Shown piece by piece: positions 36,495 to 44,506 of a stretch of 64,000 nucleotides of DNA. Under the pieces are notes generated by a model. The model made no database searches and was not told the origin of the DNA. It worked only from the letters and a program-made list of their open reading frames with translations. This DNA comes from Polaromonas sp. A23 (lineage in GTDB: Bacteria; Pseudomonadota; Gammaproteobacteria; Burkholderiales; Burkholderiaceae_C): the NCBI RefSeq assembly GCF_002001015.1, contig NZ_MUNO01000004.1, positions 62,001-126,000 on the forward strand, in the 5' to 3' direction. Made by a program: the position numbers and the translations under genes. Numbering within the stretch: position 1 is the first letter of the stretch; the number at the start of each line of letters is the position of its first letter.

Positions 36495-37841
36495 ATGGCG
36501 CGTATTCTGATCGTCGACGACGACCCGGCCCTGCTGAGGCTGCTGTCCCTTCGCCTTCATTACGAAGGCCACACGGCCATAGAGGCGGGCAGCGGTGCGG
36601 CCGCGCTTGCCCGGTTGGACCAGGAGTTGCCGCACATTCTCATCACCGATCTGCGCATGCCCGGCATGGACGGCTTGCAGCTGTTCGAGGCTGTTCACCG
36701 CCGTTTTCCGCTCTTGCCGGTTCTGATCCTGACGGCCAATGGCACGATTCCAGACGCGGTGCATGCCATGCAGCGCGGTGTTTTCGGCTATGTGACGAAA
36801 CCCTTTGAAGGCCTGGACCTGATGCGCGAAGTGGACCGGGCACTGGAGGCGTCTTCCACGCTGGGCGCGGACATGCCCGGTGAGTTGCCCGGCGAAGCCT
36901 GGCGGGAAGCCATCATCACGCGCAGTCCGCGCATGGAAAAACTTCTGGCCGAGGCACGTCTCATGGCACAAAGCGATGCCTCGGTGCTGATCCACGGCCA
37001 GAGTGGCACCGGCAAAGAGCTGCTGGCGCGCGCCCTGCATGCTTCCAGTGCACGGCATCAGGAAGCGCTGGTGGCCGTGAACTGCGGCGCGATACCGGAA
37101 AACCTGGTCGAGTCGGAGCTCTTCGGCCACGTCAAGGGTGCCTTCACCGGTGCGGTGCGCGACAGCGTGGGTTTGTTCACCAGCGCACACCGCGGCACGA
37201 TCTTCCTGGATGAAGTGGCCGACCTGCCGCTGGCCATGCAGGTCAAGCTGCTGCGTGTCCTGCAGGAGCGGGAAGTGCGCCCGGTAGGGGCGGCCAAGTC
37301 CCACAAGGTCGATGTGCGCGTGATCTCGGCTTCCAACCGCAGGCTGGAGGACGAAGTGGCAGCCGGCCGTTTCCGCGAAGATCTTTTTTACCGCCTCCAT
37401 GTGGTGGGCCTGAACCTGCCGCCGCTGGCCGAACGCCGCGAGGACATTCCCCTGCTGGCCAACCATTTCATGCGCAGCCTGTCGCTGCGCTACGCCAAAT
37501 CACTGACCGCGTTTGCGCCGGGCGCGCTTGAACAGCTCAGCACCGCGCCCTGGCCGGGCAATGTGCGGCAACTGCAAAACGTGGTCGAAAAATGCGTGGT
37601 GCTGTGTACCGGATCGCTCATTCCGGCTGCCCTGGTGCAAAGCGCGTTGACCAGCCAGGGCGGGGAAATGCTGCCGCTGGACGAGGCCCGCAAGGAGTTT
37701 GAACGTGACTACTTGACGCGGCTGCTGAAGATCACCAATGGCAATGTCACCCAGGCCGCCAAGCTCGCCCGCCGCAACCGGACGGATTTTTATGCCTTGC
37801 TGGCCCGCCACCAGCTAGACGCCGCCAGCTTCAAGGCCTGA
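36495..37841 (+). CDS. glrR: Sigma-54-dependent response regulator, GlrR/QseF-like
   Basis: This 448-residue NtrC-type enhancer-binding protein has a receiver domain with phosphoacceptor Asp52 (LITDLRMPG), an AAA+ domain and a DNA-binding C-terminus. The AAA+ part has Walker A HGQSGTGKELLARA (about 166-179) and the sigma-54 contact loop GAFTGA (about 215-220). The Q in GQSGTGKE and the C-terminal NRTDFYALLARHQLDAASF closely match what I recall of Escherichia coli GlrR, supporting this subfamily. ATG 36495 follows GGGGAAC; 21 open codons upstream lack similarity. The downstream region holds two GlrR-type sites and a -24/-12 promoter. Confidence 0.85.
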   Translation: MARILIVDDDPALLRLLSLRLHYEGHTAIEAGSGAAALARLDQELPHILITDLRMPGMDGLQLFEAVHRRFPLLPVLILTANGTIPDAVHAMQRGVFGYVTKPFEGLDLMREVDRALEASSTLGADMPGELPGEAWREAIITRSPRMEKLLAEARLMAQSDASVLIHGQSGTGKELLARALHASSARHQEALVAVNCGAIPENLVESELFGHVKGAFTGAVRDSVGLFTSAHRGTIFLDEVADLPLAMQVKLLRVLQEREVRPVGAAKSHKVDVRVISASNRRLEDEVAAGRFREDLFYRLHVVGLNLPPLAERREDIPLLANHFMRSLSLRYAKSLTAFAPGALEQLSTAPWPGNVRQLQNVVEKCVVLCTGSLIPAALVQSALTSQGGEMLPLDEARKEFERDYLTRLLKITNGNVTQAAKLARRNRTDFYALLARHQLDAASFKA

Positions 37842-37864
37842 GCGCGCCTTGCGCCGTGTTCAGC

Positions 37865-37882
37865 TGTCTGTATTGACAGACA
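37865..37882 (+). promoter_or_regulatory. Candidate GlrR-type upstream activating site 1
   Basis: TGTC (37865-37868), ten bases, GACA (37879-37882) match the TGTC-N10-GACA consensus known for enterobacterial GlrR exactly. The site is embedded in a perfect 8-4-8 inverted repeat (37864-37883). Its centre lies about 155 bp upstream of the predicted globin transcription start, a normal distance for a sigma-54 enhancer. No T-run follows, arguing against it being only the glrR terminator. Confidence 0.7.
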
Positions 37883-37930
37883 GGCTACATCTCTGATTTC
37901 ACACGCTTTTTTGCTAATGGCCACCCTGGC

Positions 37931-37948
37931 TGTCGGTGAAACCCGACA
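37931..37948 (+). promoter_or_regulatory. Candidate GlrR-type upstream activating site 2
   Basis: A second exact TGTC-N10-GACA (TGTC 37931-37934, GACA 37945-37948) lies 66 bp, centre to centre, from site 1 and on the same side of the promoter. The sequence around it is TGTCGG...CCGACA, so the half-sites pair over six bases. Confidence 0.7.
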
Positions 37949-38001
37949 CTGTTGCCAAGGAGGGGCGCGTGCAAGTCATTGATTTCATTGGAAAAGGGGG
38001 G

Positions 38002-38016
38002 TGGCACGCATCTTGG
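38002..38016 (+). promoter_or_regulatory. Sigma-54 (-24/-12) promoter of the globin gene
   Basis: TGGCACG-CATC-TTGG matches the sigma-54 consensus TGGCACG-N4-TTGC except the last base. Spacing is exact. The predicted start lies near 38028, about 28 bp ahead of the globin ATG. The C-to-G change in the -12 element is the weak point. Confidence 0.65.
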
Positions 38017-38055
38017 GTAGCAGTGGGGGTCCAACCCGCTTACCCAAGGAAACCC

Positions 38056-38490
38056 ATGAACTCCGAACAAATCAATCTTGTGCAATCCAGTTTCAAGGAT
38101 GTGCGCCCCATCGCTGCGCTTACAGCTGACATTTTTTATACCCGCCTGTTTGTGCTGGACCCGTCGCTGCGGACCATGTTCAAGGGCGACCTGGTCGACC
38201 AGGGACGCATGTTGATGTCCATGCTCAGTACGGCCGTCAACGGCCTGACGAACCTGGACGCCACTGTGCCGGTTGTGCGCCAGCTGGGCATGCGCCACGC
38301 GAAGTATGGCGTGCAGGACGAGCATTTCGACACGGTGGGCAGTGCACTGCTCTGGACGCTGGAGCAGGGGCTGGGCGAAAAATTCACGGCCGATGTGCGT
38401 GAAGCGTGGACTGCGGCCTACGCACTGCTGGCCAGCGTGATGCAGCTGGGTCTCATCGAAGCCCGGTCGCAGCAAGCGGCCGCGGCCTGA
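38056..38490 (+). CDS. Single-domain bacterial globin (Vitreoscilla-hemoglobin type)
   Basis: The 144-residue haem protein aligns along its length with Vitreoscilla hemoglobin. The proximal histidine is His81 (MRHAKYGVQDEHF), the B10 tyrosine is Tyr28 (DIFYTRLF), and a distal Gln49 lies in the expected place. It lacks the FAD/NAD reductase domain of flavohemoglobins. Likely roles are oxygen or NO handling in the cytoplasm. AAGGAAACCC precedes the ATG. It follows the GlrR-like gene by 214 bp and has its own predicted sigma-54 promoter, and is followed 15 bp later by a small membrane protein gene. Confidence 0.92.
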   Translation: MNSEQINLVQSSFKDVRPIAALTADIFYTRLFVLDPSLRTMFKGDLVDQGRMLMSMLSTAVNGLTNLDATVPVVRQLGMRHAKYGVQDEHFDTVGSALLWTLEQGLGEKFTADVREAWTAAYALLASVMQLGLIEARSQQAAAA

Positions 38491-38505
38491 GCGAGGCCTT
38501 CTGCC

Positions 38506-38871
38506 ATGAAAGCTATTGCCAATTTCAAAAGCGATTCAGGCTACCGCGTGAACGCCCACACCATGCGCACCACCGCCTTCCACCGGCCACGCGGCACCGG
38601 CCTCGTGCTTGCGCTCGTGGCCATCATCCTGGTTGCAGGCTCGGCCCTGATCGCCCATGGCATTGCCCAGGCTGGCGGGATCGAACCGTTTGAGAAACCC
38701 GCTGCTTCCGCCAAACCGGTTCCAGGTGCTGCCGTGGTGATAGACCACTCATCCCTGGCCACATCGACCCTGTTGCCCGAGCCCGATGCGTCCCTGCTGC
38801 ATTCGGATCCCACTGCGTATCTGAATGCGAATGGGCCGGCGCCTGTCAAGGCGCTTCGGGCCGCTTTGTGA
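38506..38871 (+). CDS. Hypothetical single-pass membrane protein downstream of globin
   Basis: The 121-residue protein has a basic N-terminus and one hydrophobic helix at about residues 32-56. A Pro/Ala-rich part without recognisable domains follows. It begins 15 bp after the globin stop, so it probably shares the globin transcript. No family is recognised. A later in-frame ATG (residue 20, MRTTAFHRPRG) is a possible start. Confidence 0.6.
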   Translation: MKAIANFKSDSGYRVNAHTMRTTAFHRPRGTGLVLALVAIILVAGSALIAHGIAQAGGIEPFEKPAASAKPVPGAAVVIDHSSLATSTLLPEPDASLLHSDPTAYLNANGPAPVKALRAAL

Positions 38872-39025
38872 ATGCCTGGGTCGCCGCGTTAGCGCCGTCG
38901 GAAGGGGTGTTTCAGGTTTTTGTAAAAAACTATCGGTTGAATTTATTTAATTGACTTTGTTTATTGATGAGGTGCTTCTAGCATTCGTGCATGCCCCACC
39001 TTTTTCAACAGCAGGAGTCCTTTTC

Positions 39026-40534
39026 ATGAGTCAACACCCCCCTCTGACCACCGCGTCCGGCATCCCCGTCGTCGACAACCAGAACAGCCTCAGCGCAGGT
39101 CCGCGAGGCCCGCTTCTGCTGCAGGACTTTCACCTGATCGAGAAACTCCAGCACTTCAACCGCGAACGCATTCCCGAGCGCGTGGTCCACGCCAAAGGCT
39201 CCGGCGCCTACGGCACTTTCACAGTGACCCATGACATCAGCCGGTACACCAAAGCCCGTTTGTTCAATGCCGTGGGCAAGAAGACGGAAACCTTTGTCCG
39301 CTTTTCCACGGTGGGCGGTGAAAAGGGCAGCGCCGACACCGAACGCGATCCGCGCGGCTTCGCCATGCGCTTCTATACCGAAGAGGGCAACTGGGACCTG
39401 GTGGGCAACAACACGCCCATGTTCTTCATCAAGGATCCGATCAAGTTTCCCGACTTTGTGCACACGCAAAAGCGCGACCCACAGACCAACCTGAAGTCGG
39501 CCCAGATGATGTGGGACTTCTGGAGCAAGGCGCCCGAGTCACTGCACCAGGTCACGATGTTGTTCAGCGACCGTGGCACGCCCGACGGCTATCGGCATAT
39601 GGATGGTTTCGGCAGCCATACCTTCAGCCTGATCAACGCTGCGGGTGAGCGTGTCTGGGCCAAGTGGCACCTGAAGACGAAGCAGGGCATCAAGAACCTG
39701 AGCGCCGACGAAGCCGCGCGCCTGGCGGGCACTGACCCCGATCACGCGCAGCGTGACCTGTTTAACGCCATTGCCGCGGGCAACTTCCCGCAGTGGGACG
39801 TGTCCATTCAGGTCATGACCGAAGCCGAGGCTGTGGCCTGGGAAAACCGCACGGGCTGGAACCCGTTTGACCTGACCAAGGTCTGGCCATACGGCGATTT
39901 CCCGCGCATTCCCGTCGGCGTGCTCGAGCTCAACCGCAACCCCGACAACTACCACGCGCACGTCGAGCAGGCGGCGTTCTCGCCGGCCAACATCGTGCCG
40001 GGCATGGGCTACAGCCCCGACAAGATGCTGCAGGGGCGCCTCTTTGCGTACCACGACGCGCAGCTGTACCGCGTGGGCACCAATCACCAGCACCTGCCGG
40101 TGAATCGCGCGCGCTGCCCCTTCCACAACCAGCAGCGCGACGGCCAGATGGCGATCGACAACGGCGGTTCAGCGCAAAACTATGAGACCGTTGCGGCGGC
40201 CGGTACTTCGCCGAGCGGGCTGGGCCATGGCGACGCGGGCCTGTCACTCAACGGGATGGCAGGGCGGTATGACGAGCGTGGCACCTCGGACGATTTCACC
40301 CAGGCGGGCAACCTGTTCCGCGTGATGAAGCCGGACGCGCAGGACCGACTGACCAGCAACATTGCGGGTGCCTTGAAGGATGTGAGCAGGGACGTCCAGC
40401 AGGTGCAGATCGGCCACTTCACCAAGGCCGACCCGGCCTATGGCGCGGCAGTGGCGCGCAAGCTGGCGGCCCTGGCGGCGGCGAGTGTCCAGGCAGCCAA
40501 GCCGCTGTCCGTGGCAAAAGAGGCCGTGGCATGA
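39026..40534 (+). CDS. katA: Monofunctional haem catalase
   Basis: This 502-residue enzyme breaks down hydrogen peroxide. Catalytic residues are visible: His55 in ERVVHAKGSGAYGTF, Asn128 in DLVGNNTPMFF, and the haem-ligand tyrosine in GRLFAYHDAQLYRVG. Length fits small-subunit catalases. ATG 39026 follows GCAGGAGT; the frame is open upstream but lacks similarity. A possible -35 box TTGACT lies at 38951. I saw no clear OxyR motif. Its neighbours (globin, AhpD-like protein nearby) are consistent with oxidative or nitrosative stress defence. Confidence 0.95.
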   Translation: MSQHPPLTTASGIPVVDNQNSLSAGPRGPLLLQDFHLIEKLQHFNRERIPERVVHAKGSGAYGTFTVTHDISRYTKARLFNAVGKKTETFVRFSTVGGEKGSADTERDPRGFAMRFYTEEGNWDLVGNNTPMFFIKDPIKFPDFVHTQKRDPQTNLKSAQMMWDFWSKAPESLHQVTMLFSDRGTPDGYRHMDGFGSHTFSLINAAGERVWAKWHLKTKQGIKNLSADEAARLAGTDPDHAQRDLFNAIAAGNFPQWDVSIQVMTEAEAVAWENRTGWNPFDLTKVWPYGDFPRIPVGVLELNRNPDNYHAHVEQAAFSPANIVPGMGYSPDKMLQGRLFAYHDAQLYRVGTNHQHLPVNRARCPFHNQQRDGQMAIDNGGSAQNYETVAAAGTSPSGLGHGDAGLSLNGMAGRYDERGTSDDFTQAGNLFRVMKPDAQDRLTSNIAGALKDVSRDVQQVQIGHFTKADPAYGAAVARKLAALAAASVQAAKPLSVAKEAVA

Positions 40535-40623
40535 AGGCGCTGCGCCTCTCCGTCGGCGCCGCCATCAACAGCGCGGGCCTGCTGGCGATGCTGGCCAACC
40601 TGGCGCAGTGGCACGCGGGCTGA
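40531..40623 (+). CDS. Possible short ORF coupled to katA
   Basis: An ATG overlaps the katA stop (ATGA) and opens a 30-codon frame (MKALRLSVGAAINSAGLLAM...) that ends at 40621-40623. It may be a small coupled gene or the remnant of a larger downstream gene cut by a frameshift, since the DNA keeps coding-like composition to about 40735. No family is recognised. Confidence 0.3.
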   Translation: MKALRLSVGAAINSAGLLAMLANLAQWHAG

Positions 40624-41030
40624 CCCGCTGGCCGCAGGACGTGCTGCTGCACGCCAGCATTGACTGTGGCCTGTCCGCTGCCGTGGACGCTTTCCACACG
40701 GCCGCGGAGGTGGTCGACGTGCCCAGGGCTGTTTGAGCGCTGAGTGTTGATGATTTTGGCCATTTGCCCAATGGCTGCGGACACAAGTAGCTATTGAATT
40801 GATAGCGAATGCATAACCGCCGAAATTTCGAACCGCGGCTGAATGCGGCGGGAAATGCGCTGTGGGGCTGTCCATTTTCAATAAACGCAGGCCTTACCCG
40901 GGCATGCGAATGAGGACTACAGCCCGCGCGGCTTGCAGGCGCACAATGAATTTTCCGGCCTCCATTTCGGGGGCTTGCTGGCCGCACACCTGTTGCTTTG
41001 CGCTGCTGCAGCCTGAAAGGAAAAACATAG
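40624..41030. other. Intergenic region between katA and the HPF-like gene
   Basis: About 400 bp hold no convincing gene. The first 110 bp are coding-like on the plus strand (possible gene remnant). An AGCTAT-type palindrome lies at 40790-40806, and the rest is upstream sequence of the HPF-like gene. Confidence 0.5.
40790..40806. repeat. AGCTAT-type mini-palindrome upstream of the HPF-like gene
   Basis: GCTAT at 40790-40794 and ATAGC at 40802-40806 form a perfect short inverted repeat with an AT-rich loop. It shares flanks (GTAGCTAT, ATAGCGA) with the copy at 41530, which lies beyond the other end of the same gene. Confidence 0.6.
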
Positions 41031-41390
41031 ATGCAAATTCAAGTCAACTCCAATCACACCGTCCACACCGGCGAGTCGTTTGAGCGATGGGCGAATACGG
41101 AACTCAATGAATCCTTGCGCCGCTTCAAGGACGACATCACCCGCGTTGAAGTGCACATGAGTGAGGAGAACAGCGACAAGGCCAGCAACGGCCACAAGCG
41201 TTGCACGATGGAAGCCCGGCTTGCCCATCACGAGCCGGTGGCCGTGAACCACGACGCTTCCAGCCAGGACCTGGCTTTCCGCGGCGCCAGCGACAAGCTC
41301 AAGCGTTTGCTCGAACACACGCTGGACAAATTGCGCGACCATCGCTCGCGCGAATCGATCCGTCGCGCCGAAGATCTGGACGCCGTCTGA
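41031..41390 (+). CDS. HPF/RaiA-family ribosome-associated protein
   Basis: The 119-residue protein has an S30AE-like fold by pattern: MQIQVNSNHTVHTGESFERW, a helix around ELNESLRRFKDDITRVEVHMSEEN, and the second helix DKLKRLLEHTLDKLRDHRSRES. These proteins bind the ribosome and promote hibernation or stabilisation. The exact subgroup (short HPF or RaiA-like) is uncertain. AAAGGAAAAACATAG precedes the ATG. The gene stands alone, flanked on both sides by AGCTAT-type palindromes. Confidence 0.82.
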   Translation: MQIQVNSNHTVHTGESFERWANTELNESLRRFKDDITRVEVHMSEENSDKASNGHKRCTMEARLAHHEPVAVNHDASSQDLAFRGASDKLKRLLEHTLDKLRDHRSRESIRRAEDLDAV

Positions 41391-41529
41391 ACTTCGCGAG
41401 AGTACAGCGCAGGGCGTGGGCAGGGCCGCAGAGGTGAGCTTCGTCAGCGGCAATTTCCTGCTTTTTCCTGCTTTCAGTAAAAAATTCAGGTACTTTCGGC
41501 TTCCGGCCCTTGTCGTACGGTACTAGGTA

Positions 41530-41546
41530 GCTATCAATATCATAGC
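41530..41546. repeat. AGCTAT-type mini-palindrome downstream of the HPF-like gene
   Basis: GCTAT at 41530-41534 and ATAGC at 41542-41546 form a perfect inverted repeat with a 7-bp loop. It lies between the HPF-like gene and the metallophosphoesterase gene. Confidence 0.6.
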
Positions 41547-41653
41547 GATTGAGGCAGGCGTCTCCGATAGGCAGAAGGTGCAAAGGCGGACGCGTTGAAT
41601 GCAAGTTTGGCATCAGCTTGCAGCACGATGATGGGCCAAGCCCGGAATCGATC

Positions 41654-42406
41654 ATGAAAATTGCGCTGCTGTCCGACATTCACGCCAATCTGCACGCCTT
41701 TGAGGCGTGTGTAAGCCATGCGCGCGCGAATGGGGTCGTCCGTTTTGCCGTGCTCGGTGATCTGGTGGGTTATGGCGCGCAACCGGCCGAGGTGGTGCGC
41801 CGCGTCCGGGCGCTCGCGGAGGAGGGCGCCATCGTCCTTCAGGGCAATCACGACGCGCTGGCGGTGAATCCTCTCGCGCAGGCCGGCACGCTGGAGGCCG
41901 GTGGCGCCGCATGGACCCGTTCCCAGCTGGATGCCTCCGCGCTGGAATTCCTCGATGGTCTGCCGATGACTGCCACCGACGGAGAGGTTTTTCTGGTGCA
42001 CGCCAGCGCAGACGCGCCGCAGCGGTGGCTGTATGTAGACAGTGTGCATCGGGCCGCGGCCAGCCTCAATGCGGCCTGCGAAGACGCAGGCGTGCGTTAT
42101 GTCTTTGGCGGTCATGTGCATCATCAAACACTGTATTTCCGCAATGCAAACCAGGCGCTCATGCGCTTTGATCCGACACCGGGCAGCCCCATCCCGTTGC
42201 CGCCACATCGTCGATGGATAGCCACCGTAGGATCGGTCGGGCAACCGCGTGACGGCGCCACGCCTGCCATGTATGCCATGTTTGACGCAGGCCGGGCCGA
42301 GATGACCTTTTACCGGGTGGCCTATGACCACCTGGCCGCTGCCGCCTGCATCCGGGCGGCGGGGCTGCCGGAGCCTTTCGCGCAGCGGCTGGAGCGCGGT
42401 CTGTGA
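41654..42406 (+). CDS. Calcineurin-like metallophosphoesterase
   Basis: The 250-residue protein has all metal-binding blocks of the family in order: SDIHAN (residues 7-12), GDLVGYG, GNHD, VHAS and GGHVHH. Two divalent metals should be bound for phosphoester hydrolysis. It may be a protein phosphatase or a nucleotide phosphodiesterase. The following kinase gene starts at a GTG overlapping its stop by 4 bp, so the two products are made together and may act on the same targets (inference). The frame is open upstream of ATG 41654, but the family begins there. Confidence 0.92.
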   Translation: MKIALLSDIHANLHAFEACVSHARANGVVRFAVLGDLVGYGAQPAEVVRRVRALAEEGAIVLQGNHDALAVNPLAQAGTLEAGGAAWTRSQLDASALEFLDGLPMTATDGEVFLVHASADAPQRWLYVDSVHRAAASLNAACEDAGVRYVFGGHVHHQTLYFRNANQALMRFDPTPGSPIPLPPHRRWIATVGSVGQPRDGATPAMYAMFDAGRAEMTFYRVAYDHLAAAACIRAAGLPEPFAQRLERGL

Positions 42407-43857
42407 AGCTGCTGGAGCCCGGCACGGTGGTTGATGGCTTTCGCGTAGGCACCTGCCTGCATGCAGGCGGCATGGCGCATATCTACCAAGTGGCTTATGC
42501 CGCTGCTGCGCAGCGGAGGCCTTTTCCCATGGTCATGAAAGTGCCACGCATGACCGCGGGCGACGGTGCTGAAAACATCGTCGGGTTCGAGGTGGAACTG
42601 CAAATCCTCTCGGTGCTGACGGGCGCCCACGTGCCGCGTCTGGTGGCTGCTGGCGATCTGGAAAAGCTGCCCTATCTGGTCATGGAGCATGTCGCCGGCC
42701 AAACCCTTCAGCAGCGGCTGGATGCCAACGCTGAGCCCCTGCCGCTTGAGGAAATTGCGCGGCTGGGCGCGGCCGTGGCGCAGGCCGTGCACAGCCTGCA
42801 CCTGCAGGACGCCTGCCATCTCGACCTCAAGCCGGCGAATGTACTGATACGGCCGGACGGCCTTGCGGTGTTGCTTGATTTCGGGTTGTCCTGTCACGCC
42901 CGCTACCCCGATCTTCTGGCCGAAGAGCTTCGGCCCGCCGTCGGGTCGCCCACCTGGATGGCGCCCGAGCAGGTGGTGGGTGTGCGCGGCGATCCGCGCA
43001 GCGACATCTTTGCCATCGGTGTCATGCTTTATGAGCTGGCCACGCGTGAACTGCCGTTTGGCAATCCGCTGACCAAAGGCGGGCTGCGCCAGCGACTTTG
43101 GATGGACCCGGTGCCGCCGCGCAGGCTGCGACCGGACCTGCCCGAGTGGCTGCAGCAGGTGATCCTGCGGTGCCTCGAACCCGAGGCTGATCGCCGTTAC
43201 GCGTCGGCCGCACTTGTGGCTTTTGACCTGTCCCATCCCGGCCAGATCGAGGTGACCGAACTCGGACGCCGCGAGCAGCCGACGGGCTTCTGGGCACATT
43301 GCAAACGCTGGGTGCGCGCCGCCGGCATGCACTACCGGCCCAGCGCGATGCCGTCACGCCAGATCGCTGAAGTACCCATCATCATGGTGGCTGTCCCGAA
43401 CCGTGACGTGAGCGATGCCACGCTGTATTCACTGCGCATGGCGGTGGCGCGTGCGCTCGGTACCGCGCCCGGCGCGCGGCTGGCGTGCGTCAGTGTCATC
43501 AGTCCCGGCGAGACGCCAGGCCATGACACGGCGTCGAGCGAAACCACGGTTCACCGGCGTTACCTCGGCATGTTGCGGCAATGGGCCCAGCCGCTGGAAC
43601 TGAACGGGCAGAGTGTGTCTTTCCATATCCTCGAATCCGGCGATGTTGCGCAGGCCTTGCTGCGTTATGCCGAAGGCAATCATGTGAGCATGATCGTGAT
43701 GGGCGCGGCCACACATGGCTTGCAGATGCAGCGATTGCTGGCGACGGTCCCCATCAAGGTGGCCATGGCTGCACCTTGCACGGTGGTTCTGGTCAAGCAG
43801 GCGCTGCCTTTCGGCCATCTTGATGCTCTCAATGAGCAGGGCCTGCTGCTCTCCTGA
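42403..43857 (+). CDS. Serine/threonine protein kinase fused to a universal stress protein domain
   Basis: The 484-residue protein starts with a Hanks-type kinase domain (about 1-285). It shows a glycine loop in CLHAGGMAHIY, Lys46 in VMKVPR, HLDLKPAN at 139-146, DFG at 159-161 and WMAPEQ. Residues about 320-465 form a UspA-like domain (IIMVAVPNRD ... IVMGAATHG ... APCTVVLVK). The usual USP ATP-binding G-S pair is replaced (ATVPIKVAM), so nucleotide binding by that domain is doubtful. There is no membrane helix. The start is GTG 42403, overlapping the phosphoesterase stop. It may phosphorylate stress-response targets. Confidence 0.9.
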   Translation: MKLLEPGTVVDGFRVGTCLHAGGMAHIYQVAYAAAAQRRPFPMVMKVPRMTAGDGAENIVGFEVELQILSVLTGAHVPRLVAAGDLEKLPYLVMEHVAGQTLQQRLDANAEPLPLEEIARLGAAVAQAVHSLHLQDACHLDLKPANVLIRPDGLAVLLDFGLSCHARYPDLLAEELRPAVGSPTWMAPEQVVGVRGDPRSDIFAIGVMLYELATRELPFGNPLTKGGLRQRLWMDPVPPRRLRPDLPEWLQQVILRCLEPEADRRYASAALVAFDLSHPGQIEVTELGRREQPTGFWAHCKRWVRAAGMHYRPSAMPSRQIAEVPIIMVAVPNRDVSDATLYSLRMAVARALGTAPGARLACVSVISPGETPGHDTASSETTVHRRYLGMLRQWAQPLELNGQSVSFHILESGDVAQALLRYAEGNHVSMIVMGAATHGLQMQRLLATVPIKVAMAAPCTVVLVKQALPFGHLDALNEQGLLLS

Positions 43858-43886
43858 GGCTGTACCGCTAGCAGCCAAGGCAGGCG

Positions 43887-44441
43887 TCAGCCTTCCATCA
43901 ATTTATGCACAAGGTCGGCGGTGGTGGACGCCTTGTACTTTCGCATCAGGCGCGCGCGGTAGATTTCCACCGTGCGATGGCTGATGACGAGGGCGCGGCC
44001 GATCTCCTTGGAAGTCATGCCGTCCAGCAGGTGCGCAGCGACCTCGCGCTCACGCGCGGTGAGTTCGGCCTTCACCGGTCGGCGCGAGCTGAGGTCTTCG
44101 AAGGTCCAGATTCCGGCCTCATGCGGCGCCGCGCGGTTGAGCGCACGCCCGGTCACGTGGCACCAGAAGGTTTCGCCTTTGAGGCGGCCGTCCACCCGCT
44201 TCATGATCCGGTCGTCCGCGTAGTGGCCTTTGGTATTGAGGATGGGCAACATGCGTGCGCCTATGCGCTCATATTCATCCGCGCTGGGATAAAGAATCTG
44301 AAACGATTGCCCGATCAGTTGCTCGCGCGTTGCACCAAACATCTCACACACGTGCTGGTTGCAATCAACAATGGAGCGGTTGCGCGACAGCACCAGGCCT
44401 ACAGGCGCCATGTCGAAAGCCAGGCGGTAGTCAATGTCCAT
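43887..44441 (-). CDS. PAS-LuxR transcriptional regulator
   Basis: The 184-residue protein has one N-terminal PAS domain (MAPVGLVLSRNRSIVDCNQH, then QSFQILYPS, about residues 11-115). A C-terminal LuxR helix-turn-helix follows (LTAREREVAAHLLDGMTSKE, then VISHRTVEIYRARLMRKY, about 127-175). There is no receiver domain. It is divergent from the CoA-transferase genes with 112 bp between, so it probably controls them in response to a small ligand (inference). Confidence 0.9.
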   Translation of the reverse strand: MDIDYRLAFDMAPVGLVLSRNRSIVDCNQHVCEMFGATREQLIGQSFQILYPSADEYERIGARMLPILNTKGHYADDRIMKRVDGRLKGETFWCHVTGRALNRAAPHEAGIWTFEDLSSRRPVKAELTAREREVAAHLLDGMTSKEIGRALVISHRTVEIYRARLMRKYKASTTADLVHKLMEG

Positions 44442-44484
44442 GTTGTTGCGATGCGTCCGGGCTGCGGGTTAGACTTTAGGGAGA

Positions 44485-44506
44485 ACTACGTATAAAGATA
44501 GGTAGT
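44485..44506. promoter_or_regulatory. Candidate operator between the PAS-LuxR gene and scoAB
   Basis: ACTAC (44485-44489) and GTAGT (44502-44506) form an inverted repeat with a 12-bp spacer in the 112-bp divergent promoter region. LuxR/NarL-type proteins often bind palindromes of about this width. No experimental link exists. Confidence 0.4.

Noticed and set aside
37864-37883. Inverted repeat after the GlrR-like gene as a simple terminator
   Set aside because: The stem is not followed by a T-run, and the sequence fits an exact GlrR-type binding site with a second copy downstream.
38890-39025. Possible OxyR site ahead of katA
   Set aside because: The AT-rich stretch has one CTAT but not the four spaced ATAG/CTAT blocks of the OxyR consensus.
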